Assembly: GCA_964631175.1 (NCBI GenBank)
Contig: CAZVWH010000037.1
Coordinates: 1 to 24,936 of the forward strand
From: CAZVWH01 sp964631175
GTDB taxonomy: Bacteria > Planctomycetota > Phycisphaerae > Sedimentisphaerales > Anaerobacaceae
Length of the DNA: 24,936 bases
Reading direction: 5' to 3'
Part shown: in pieces, positions 1 to 6,521 of the stretch
How the letters are laid out: each line of letters begins with the position of its first letter
Numbering within the stretch: position 1 is the first letter of the stretch
Program-made: the position numbers and the translations under genes
The notes under the pieces: generated by a model
The model's input: only the letters and a program-made list of their open reading frames with translations
Told to the model about the DNA's origin: nothing
Database searches by the model: none

Positions 1-3000
1 TCCAACTATTAGGATCGGAGCTGGCCGGGTCTATTATAGTTAGAGAAAAGCCTTCGCCATCGGTAATACTGCGCCAATTGTCGCTGTAGCTAAAGTCCAG
101 AATGGTTTGACCTATGGCATCGGCCAATCTGATTCTCTCTCCATTATTATTCAGCTTGCCGATATACTCACCTGCTATGCCTGTCTTGAGCGGAGTCGAA
201 GGATTAATATCCGTACCGTATCTTGCCTCGAACGCATCGAGGTCTTCGACCACCACGCAATATTCTCCGGGAGCAAGCTCCATATTCGGGAAGGTAAAAT
301 CGACTCCGTTTGTGAAACTTACCAGGTTCAGATTGATAGTCTCTGCGCCGATGTTGGTCAGCTCGATGAACTCTTCGTTTGGGTCGTTTGCTTCCTGTGG
401 CCTGTCTTGAGCGAGGTCGAAAGGATGGTACATAATCTCGGTGATACGCAGGTTCTCTGCCACCGGGCCGAGAGCAAAGGTCGCTTCGTTAAGGGCGCTC
501 CAGGTTCCGTTATCCAATACGCGTGACTTTACGTGTGTGCTCCTGGTTAGTGTAATTGGCCCAGTATATCTAACAGCAGCAGGTGAAAGTCCGCTGCCGG
601 TGGGAGCACTGCTTTGGCCTGCTATCAGCTCTGCAGATATGATAAAATCTGAACTTGTAGTAGATACATTCAGGCCGTGAATAGCCAGGATGTTGTAACC
701 TTGTCGCAGGATGTTGATATGACCAGATATGTCGAAAGCCTCAGCACCTTCAGCCTCATGGTTGTCATCAGCCTGGGAGTTCCAGGCCGGCGTTCCGGTA
801 AAGAGCGTCCGCTGTACCTCGGTGCCGTTGATGTATGCGATAAATCCATCGTCATACTGCATATTTAGCGTCAGGAAGTTAAAGCTATCAGGATTTTCTG
901 TGATGTTAAATGGAATGCGGATGTAACATGAAGTATTGCCGTTGTACATTTGCTCTCTGACGTCTATGTTGATAAGTGATTCGTAGCCGGAGCCTGTCTC
1001 ATAGCCGACACTACCGCTGCCGTTTATCCAGGATGACTCATTGAAGACAAAGCTGTCTTTCCAGTTGTCGCTCACAGGCTCGGTTGGAACAAGCACTTTC
1101 TTGGCAGCATTCTCTGCTACGAATGTGATGTTGCTGATAATACCTTCTGATGACCCGGGCAGGTGTGGGTCGGAACCATCAAGAGTATAATAGGTGCTGC
1201 CTTCGGTGGCGATGATCGACAACAGATCGTCCGTAGAGATATGGCTGCCGTGTTGATATGAGCCGTTAACGTGGAAAATAGGGGCATCAACGTTAGGATA
1301 AGAGCCCGCTTGTATGAATTGCTGCAATACGATATCCGTGCGAATAGGAAAATACTGATTCACCAATCGGTTAATCTCAGCAATCCACTCAACATCACGA
1401 GTATAGGGTCGATATGATCTTTTGCTGTCTCCCCATCGTGCGGATTCCCCTACAATGGCGCGATCGATTCTATTTGCACGGGTCGCATAACGTTCAATCG
1501 AGCGAGCCGATGTCAGAGCACCATCGTTGAAGAAATGCCGGTGAATGTGATCCGCCAGCAAAATTCGGAATTCCTCATTTGACCGAAGCCTATTAAGCAA
1601 GTAGTATGGATTTAGCACCCCGACAACATTAAGACGATTGACGTTTGGTGATTCAAGTATCCATTCCACATCCCAGGGCACGAATACAAAGGGGCCTGCC
1701 GGTTCTCGTCTTCGCACGACATAGAAATTGCGTGGCCAATAGTCACTACATAGAAGAACAGGCGCATCACGGCTGCCAACATAGTAAACCATCAATAAGT
1801 AATCGATTAGCGCAGGAATATCTATATATTGCTGTATTGATTCATACGCCGCGGTGCTGCTCAAGTTTTGCTCTGCCATGCTAAACAGCGCGTTCCATCC
1901 GCTTCTATCACCTGCTATTATATCCATAGAAGAACCGGAGTTTGGAGCTTTCAGGACATCGTAATCTTCCTTTTCTCCACCAAGGTGTATCGAAGCAAAT
2001 CCATCGTCAGGCCTTTCGGTAAGAATATAAAGACCCCAGTAAAGACCGTTAATATAGACATGAACGGACCTGCTGTGGGAAGACAGCCCATCCATATCCC
2101 TTACCGTATCACGTGCAAACTGGTCCCTAAGATAGTCTGCATGGTCGGTTCCCAAACCGCCGCATGTTGAACTATCACCAATCCAGGAGTAATTCCAGAT
2201 ACCCCGAAGCACGAGCGAATCGAAATGGTCGATATCAGTATCCTCAAACAGCGGAAACTCCAATTGGGAAGGACCATATTCATTCTTAAAAAGAATCCGC
2301 AGCGAATGCTTTGCGACTCCGCGTGACCTTCCATATTGGCTTCCGTGGATACGCAGGCCTGCATTTACCTGGAAATCGATCATCCTTACTGGATCGACCC
2401 ATTCTATTGAGGCTGCTCTTTCCCAGTCGATTCCGCTGGCTAGGGTATTGGCATAAATACCCCTCTCGGCTCCAAAGAAATCATCGTTATCTATCACAAT
2501 GCTCACAGATGGAATAGTTTTGAGGTCCTCCTTGATAGTTGGTGCATAGGCTGGATCGTTGACAACATCCGAATCCATTTCGTAGTCAACGCGGGTCTGT
2601 CCCCAGGATGTGGGAAAACCTGTTGGATATCGACGTTGGTGGATTACGTTGTCTAAAAAAATGTAGCTGCAGGTTGCTACCTTTGAAGACATCCAGCCGG
2701 GCTTGAACGCCACCGCTCGCAGACATGTAGTTGAGCTAATGGAAATCGGCCTGGTATAAAATGTGCCTTGGGCGACGCTACGCGCAATATCGTATGGCTC
2801 ACTGCCATCAAGTGTATAGTATATTATGGCACCTTCGGTTTCGGTGGTAATCGTAACGGAAAAAGGCTCATCGTAAAAACCTCTTGTGTAGTTAAATTCC
2901 GGCTCTGCTACAGCACCTAAGTATCCTGCATTATTCTCCGCACCCGGAGTAGGTGTACCAAAGAAGCGCAGAGTATCGTTGGCGTCCGGATAGTGGCCGT

Positions 3001-3478
3001 ACGAAATGTCGGTGGTCTGCTGGCCGAAGGTGATACTATCAATTAAAGTGCCGCCATCGGTGTCGAACAAGCCGATTTCCTCACCGGCTGAGCTTAGTTT
3101 GAAATTCGCATGCAGCCCTGCATCAGCGGTATCTCCCTCGACTTCGCTTGGGACAGGGTTGTCTGCCCATATTAGCAGATAACCACCAGCGGTAATAATG
3201 GTTGCATCTGGAATCTGCCATTTGATTGGCACAGTTAAATCATCGGTAAGGTACATGCCGCCTACATCAACAGCCGTGTTGCCAAAGTTGTAAATCTCAA
3301 TCCAGTCGTCGTATTGGCCCTGCGAGTCATGAATAGTGCTGCTATTCGAGGCCATCAGCTCGTTAATTACCAAGGGGATATTTTGTTGGTTATCAGCCGA
3401 CAAAGCGAAATCACCAAAACCAGCTAAATATACCGCCATAATTAAACTAATCATCGGAATTTTTGTGGAAATAAACAT
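1..3478 (-). CDS. Exported CotH-kinase / lamin-tail-domain protein, 3'-truncated by window
   Basis: An open frame of 1159 codons runs from ATG 3478 through the window start with no stop, so the C-terminus is missing. The ATG follows an AGGA ribosome site and opens a hydrophobic signal peptide (about residues 1-27). Reading the frame gives: a lamin-tail domain at about 30-150 (starts LVINELMASNSS); a chitobiase/Fn3-associated module near 220 (YYTLDGSEP); a CotH-like region at about 300-660 with the signature HVYINGLYWGLYILTERPD near 475; a second YYTLDGSDP module near 767; a beta-rich region; and a second lamin-tail domain from about 1010. CotH families are atypical secreted kinases or spore-coat-type proteins. 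Here the product is probably cell-surface or extracellular, substrate unknown. Three short palindromic repeats are read through in frame. Family assignment is confident, biochemical role is not. Confidence 0.9.
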   Translation of the reverse strand, partial: MFISTKIPMISLIMAVYLAGFGDFALSADNQQNIPLVINELMASNSSTIHDSQGQYDDWIEIYNFGNTAVDVGGMYLTDDLTVPIKWQIPDATIITAGGYLLIWADNPVPSEVEGDTADAGLHANFKLSSAGEEIGLFDTDGGTLIDSITFGQQTTDISYGHYPDANDTLRFFGTPTPGAENNAGYLGAVAEPEFNYTRGFYDEPFSVTITTETEGAIIYYTLDGSEPYDIARSVAQGTFYTRPISISSTTCLRAVAFKPGWMSSKVATCSYIFLDNVIHQRRYPTGFPTSWGQTRVDYEMDSDVVNDPAYAPTIKEDLKTIPSVSIVIDNDDFFGAERGIYANTLASGIDWERAASIEWVDPVRMIDFQVNAGLRIHGSQYGRSRGVAKHSLRILFKNEYGPSQLEFPLFEDTDIDHFDSLVLRGIWNYSWIGDSSTCGGLGTDHADYLRDQFARDTVRDMDGLSSHSRSVHVYINGLYWGLYILTERPDDGFASIHLGGEKEDYDVLKAPNSGSSMDIIAGDRSGWNALFSMAEQNLSSTAAYESIQQYIDIPALIDYLLMVYYVGSRDAPVLLCSDYWPRNFYVVRRREPAGPFVFVPWDVEWILESPNVNRLNVVGVLNPYYLLNRLRSNEEFRILLADHIHRHFFNDGALTSARSIERYATRANRIDRAIVGESARWGDSKRSYRPYTRDVEWIAEINRLVNQYFPIRTDIVLQQFIQAGSYPNVDAPIFHVNGSYQHGSHISTDDLLSIIATEGSTYYTLDGSDPHLPGSSEGIISNITFVAENAAKKVLVPTEPVSDNWKDSFVFNESSWINGSGSVGYETGSGYESLINIDVREQMYNGNTSCYIRIPFNITENPDSFNFLTLNMQYDDGFIAYINGTEVQRTLFTGTPAWNSQADDNHEAEGAEAFDISGHINILRQGYNILAIHGLNVSTTSSDFIISAELIAGQSSAPTGSGLSPAAVRYTGPITLTRSTHVKSRVLDNGTWSALNEATFALGPVAENLRITEIMYHPFDLAQDRPQEANDPNEEFIELTNIGAETINLNLVSFTNGVDFTFPNMELAPGEYCVVVEDLDAFEARYGTDINPSTPLKTGIAGEYIGKLNNNGERIRLADAIGQTILDFSYSDNWRSITDGEGFSLTIIDPASSDPNSW
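180..203. repeat. Palindromic repeat, CotH-gene copy 1
   Basis: The sequence CCTGTCTTGAGCGGAGTCG and the following AAGGA form a copy of a roughly 24-bp element also found at 401-425, 3135-3158 and 9396-9420, with a divergent copy near 9622. In the CotH gene it is translated in frame as NPSTPLKTGIA, inside the C-terminal lamin-tail domain. Confidence 0.75.
401..425. repeat. Palindromic repeat, CotH-gene copy 2
   Basis: CCTGTCTTGAGCGAGGTCGA followed by AAGGA is another copy of the element at 180-203. One extra base relative to the others shifts how it is read. On the coding strand it gives HPFDLAQDRPQ, at the start of the C-terminal lamin-tail domain. Confidence 0.75.
3135..3158. repeat. Palindromic repeat, CotH-gene copy 3
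   Basis: CCCTCGACTTCGCTTGGGAC followed by AGGG is the same element in the opposite orientation. It is translated as NPVPSEVEGD in the N-terminal lamin-tail domain, a third way of reading the same DNA repeat. Confidence 0.7.
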
Positions 3479-3520
3479 TTGTTGTATCCTTTTTTTTTAT
3501 GTTTTTAAGCTATCTCATCT

Positions 3521-3549
3521 ATTTTAACATTTTCAGGTAGTTGATTCAA
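3521..3549 (-). promoter_or_regulatory. Predicted sigma-70 promoter of the CotH gene
   Basis: On the minus strand TTGAAT (3549-3544) and TAAAAT (3526-3521) are separated by 17 bp. The -10 box lies about 43 bp upstream of ATG 3478. Spacing is ideal and both boxes are close to consensus. Confidence 0.5.
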
Positions 3550-3693
3550 TGCCTGTTCACCTTGCGATGACCCATTTTAGAGAACAGAGGTCAGAATTAT
3601 TACTAATTTGCTCTTAACTGCAAACAACAACCAGTAATATGCAAGATATGAAGAATATTGATTAAGAGATTTAATCTATTTATATTGTAATTT

Positions 3694-3725
3694 ATCCCGT
3701 CAGAGGCAAAGCCTCTAATTGGGAT
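3694..3725. repeat. CCCGTTAGA-family palindromic repeat
   Basis: Inner stem AGAGGC/GCCTCT closes an AAA loop, and outer ATCCC/GGGAT extends it. It lies in the 317-bp divergent gap 3479-3795. It resembles the inverted repeats at 6412-6478 and 11444-11468, which share a CCCGTTAGA/TCTAACGGG-like core. It could also act as a terminator, but no U-tract follows. Confidence 0.5.
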
Positions 3726-3758
3726 TAAGGAATTAACCGTCGTCGGAGCTGTAAGTGA

Positions 3759-3779
3759 CCCCCAGGGCAGGCCTGGGGG
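3759..3779. repeat. GGGGG-CTAAA hairpin repeat
   Basis: A perfect 8-bp stem CCCCCAGG/CCTGGGGG with a 5-nt loop is followed by CTAAA. It ends 16 bp before the EamA start codon. The same stem type with the CTAAA flank recurs at 23505-23524 and 23570-23588, so it is an interspersed repeat and not a gene-specific structure. Confidence 0.65.
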
Positions 3780-3795
3780 CTAAACGTGGACAAAA

Positions 3796-4722
3796 GTGAA
3801 CACGCAAGTAAATACGCGAAAAATTGACATCATTGCTACTTTTGCGTGCATTGGTGCGCTGTTTTGCTGGTCGATTGGGCCGATCTTTATAAAATATCTC
3901 ACGGGACATATCGATTCGTGGACACAGAATCTGCTGCGGTATTCAGTAGCATGTCTGTTTTGGCTGCCCTTTCTAACGTTCGCTACTAAAAAACAACAGA
4001 TTGAGACAAGACTTTGGCGAAAGGCCGTTTTACCGGCTGCAGCAAATATCACTATGCAAAGTTTATGGGCTGCTGGCTTTTATTATGTCGGCCCAGCCTT
4101 TATGGTCTTAATATCGAAATCGTCCATTATCTGGATAGCCGGTTTTTCACTGTTTTTTTTCGCCGATGAGAGAGGCTTAGTTAAAAGCAAACGCTTTTGG
4201 TTAGGGCTGGTGTTTTCCGTGATCGGGATTGTTGGCGTAATATATTACAAGGAAGATTTTGCCGCAGTTGGGACCATCACCGGCATAGCGATTTCGCTTG
4301 CTGCGGCTTTTATGTGGGCGGTATATACGCTTTCGGTGAGGGTCGCCTTTAGAGGTTCTGACTCTCGCGTCGGCTTTTCTATTGTCTGCATCTACACGGT
4401 GGTGGGACTTTTTGTGCCGGCGATTATCTTTGGCAAAGTTGGGCAGTGCTTAAAAATGGGGGCAGGGCCTTGGATGACTGTTGTGATTTCGGCGGTAATT
4501 TCTATAGCATTAGGGCATGTACTGTACTATGCCGCGGTCAAACGCATAGGCGCAACTATTCCTACGCTCGTGATATTGGCGCAGCCCTTTACCGTACTTT
4601 CGATTTCCAATATTGCCTTCGGTGAAACCTTGAATCGCTTTCAATTGCTTTTTGGATTGGTTCTGTTAGCTGGCTCAGCCCTTGCTATATGGGCTCAGCA
4701 ACACCTAAAGCGTGACTCGTAA
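3796..4722 (+). CDS. EamA/DMT-family membrane transporter
   Basis: The 308-residue product is almost entirely hydrophobic, with about ten predicted transmembrane segments arranged as two five-helix halves. This is the EamA fold of the drug/metabolite transporter superfamily. The first half begins near residue 12 (FACIGALFCWSIGPIFIKYL). The second begins near 155 (TGIAISLAAAFMWAVYTL), and a typical end-of-repeat motif is seen in LGHVLYYAAVKRIGATIPT near 238-256. It should sit in the inner membrane and export or import a small metabolite, but substrate cannot be read from sequence. The start is GTG 3796 with only a weak purine-rich site, and no better start lies downstream in the same N-terminal block. 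It stands alone on its strand. Confidence 0.85.
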   Translation: MNTQVNTRKIDIIATFACIGALFCWSIGPIFIKYLTGHIDSWTQNLLRYSVACLFWLPFLTFATKKQQIETRLWRKAVLPAAANITMQSLWAAGFYYVGPAFMVLISKSSIIWIAGFSLFFFADERGLVKSKRFWLGLVFSVIGIVGVIYYKEDFAAVGTITGIAISLAAAFMWAVYTLSVRVAFRGSDSRVGFSIVCIYTVVGLFVPAIIFGKVGQCLKMGAGPWMTVVISAVISIALGHVLYYAAVKRIGATIPTLVILAQPFTVLSISNIAFGETLNRFQLLFGLVLLAGSALAIWAQQHLKRDS

Positions 4723-4793
4723 GCCTTAAATAACGACATTTCTTTCATAGCACCTTGATTCTTATCGGAATCGGATATTTCACCAGATTTTTC

Positions 4794-4822
4794 TTGATTT
4801 AAAGCGTGAAAAAATATATAAT
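4794..4822 (+). promoter_or_regulatory. Near-consensus sigma-70 promoter of the methylthiotransferase gene
   Basis: TTGATT (4794-4799) and a perfect TATAAT (4817-4822) are 17 bp apart. Transcription would start near 4829 and leave a leader of about 138 nt before ATG 4967. The leader holds a small AGAAAG/CTTTCT stem just before the ribosome site. No known riboswitch was recognised. Confidence 0.65.
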
Positions 4823-4966
4823 AATAAAATCATTTGGGGGATTTGTAAGATTTTTCATTCACTAAGTCTGGGCTGTAACTACTTTTTAGTTTGTGATATT
4901 TGTTAAATCGGCGTCCCGGCATAACACAGAAAGAAAAACATTAATCACTTTCTCAGGGGGGATAAA

Positions 4967-6277
4967 ATGAATCTGTTACAGACCGAATGCGAAGAAAGGA
5001 ACGTTGCCGAATTTGAGAAAGATAAATGCGATGAGAAGAAAGGGATTAAGAAAGTTTGTGTCATTACTAACGGATGTCCGGAGAATCGCATTGATTGCTC
5101 CAGGATGCAGGGGTTTTTGGATGACAACGGCTATATTGTCACAGCCGACATCCAAGATGCCGACGTCGTTGTTTTTAATGCCTGTGGACTTACTTGTGCT
5201 ACGCAGGAGTATTCTGTAGAAATAATAAAATTTATACAGGCTCAAAAGAAGCCATCTGCTGAGCTGGTCGTATGTGGGTGTCTGCCCAAAATCAATATGC
5301 CCCGCCTAAGAGAGGTCCATCAGGGTTTCACTTTCGAGCATGAAATTGAGCAGATAGGCGAAATCATCAAAACCCAAACAGATACTCAGGACGCTTACGC
5401 AAACAACCTGGCGCCCCGAGCGCATGTGCCGACCTCTCGAAGATTGCGTCTTCCAGATTTAAAAAAGATAGCAAGCCTTATGACAATAAAGGAAAAGCTG
5501 ACAAAGCCCTATTACGACCATCTCGACAGAGAAATCAATGTCTTTCGTCGGCAAAGTTTCTGTATTAAAGTATCAACCGGCTGTCTAAATACCTGTGCTT
5601 ATTGCGCAGTAAAAATTTCCCGTGGGGAGCTGAAAAGCAAACCTATTAGTAGAATAGTCGAGGAATTCGAAGAAGGGCTGGCAAAAGGTTACAAGGAGTT
5701 TTCTTTGCTCGGGACAGATGTGGGAGCATACGGCAGAGATAAGGGTAAAACTTTAGTTGACTTACTTAGAAAGCTGGTAAAAAGAAAAGGTGATGCGCAG
5801 CATGGCTTACGCCATTACACAATCAGGATTCGAAATATTCAGCCGAGGTTTTTACTTGATATGTTGCCGGAGTTCCGAGATATCCTCCGAACCGGAAAAA
5901 TATCATACCTCAGCTCGGCAGCGCAGTCCGGCAACAATCGGATACTCGGACTAATGAAAAGGGGTTATAAAATAGAGGACTATAAAAAGGCGATCCTTAG
6001 CTTAAAAAAAGAGTTTCCGAAGTTACAGATACGTACACAAATTATGGTCGGCTTTCCAAGCGAAACAGAGGAGGAATTCGAGGATTCACTGAGATTGCTT
6101 GACGAGATAGATTACGATTTTGTTGAGGTTTATCAGTTCCAATCCAGGCCTAATACCAAGGCAGCGGGAATGAAAGACCAGGTCCCTGCGAAAATCAGCA
6201 GGCGTAGATATCATAAGGCGTATATGAAAGCACTATCTAATCTCAAGAGAAAAGACCTTAGAGAACAGGTTGTTTAG
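4967..6277 (+). CDS. MiaB/RimO-like radical SAM methylthiotransferase lacking TRAM
   Basis: The 436-residue protein starts after a strong AGGGGGGAT ribosome site. The N-terminal UPF0004 domain carries the three Cys that ligate the auxiliary 4Fe-4S cluster: C37 (TNGCPENRID), C73 (FNACGLT) and C105 (VVCGCLPK). The radical SAM CxxxCxxC is at C206, C210 and C213 (CLNTCAYC). A late motif QFQSRPNTKAAGMKDQVP matches the family signature that precedes TRAM, but the protein stops about 40 residues later, so the RNA/substrate-binding TRAM domain of MiaB, MtaB and RimO is absent. It also has about 28 extra N-terminal residues. It should install a methylthio group using SAM. Whether the target is tRNA, ribosomal protein or something else is unknown. 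It is monocistronic. Confidence 0.88.
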   Translation: MNLLQTECEERNVAEFEKDKCDEKKGIKKVCVITNGCPENRIDCSRMQGFLDDNGYIVTADIQDADVVVFNACGLTCATQEYSVEIIKFIQAQKKPSAELVVCGCLPKINMPRLREVHQGFTFEHEIEQIGEIIKTQTDTQDAYANNLAPRAHVPTSRRLRLPDLKKIASLMTIKEKLTKPYYDHLDREINVFRRQSFCIKVSTGCLNTCAYCAVKISRGELKSKPISRIVEEFEEGLAKGYKEFSLLGTDVGAYGRDKGKTLVDLLRKLVKRKGDAQHGLRHYTIRIRNIQPRFLLDMLPEFRDILRTGKISYLSSAAQSGNNRILGLMKRGYKIEDYKKAILSLKKEFPKLQIRTQIMVGFPSETEEEFEDSLRLLDEIDYDFVEVYQFQSRPNTKAAGMKDQVPAKISRRRYHKAYMKALSNLKRKDLREQVV

Positions 6278-6411
6278 CTTCCTTCAAATGTACCTTTATT
6301 CGTAAGGGGGGTTGTAAGGCAGAGGCACATGCACAGTCCTAGGGACTCCTTACGGAGAACACCCAAACAATAGGGGCCTATACCGAATCAATAGATATAA
6401 GCCCCAAACTG

Positions 6412-6478
6412 GTCCCGTTAGAAATCCCAGCTCGTTCGTATAACTTGTGCCCGATAGCATTAGGATTTCTAACGGGAC
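6412..6478. repeat. 16-bp perfect inverted repeat (CCCGTTAGA family)
   Basis: GTCCCGTTAGAAATCC (6412-6427) is exactly inverted at 6463-6478 across a 35-bp spacer. It lies in the 244-bp gap 6278-6521 between convergent genes and could terminate either one. Its CCCGTTAGA core recurs in other intergenic hairpins of this window. The same gap also has two small palindromes, AGTCC-TAG-GGACT (6335-6347) and CTCC-TTAC-GGAG (6346-6357). Confidence 0.7.
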
Positions 6479-6521
6479 TGGTGCAATACCTCCAGCTATT
6501 TAGCCTGTGCTAGCCCAACCA

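Noticed and set aside
107..2517. Plus-strand frames over the CotH gene
   Set aside because: They are short, lack ribosome sites and lie opposite a continuous 1159-codon frame with clear domains.
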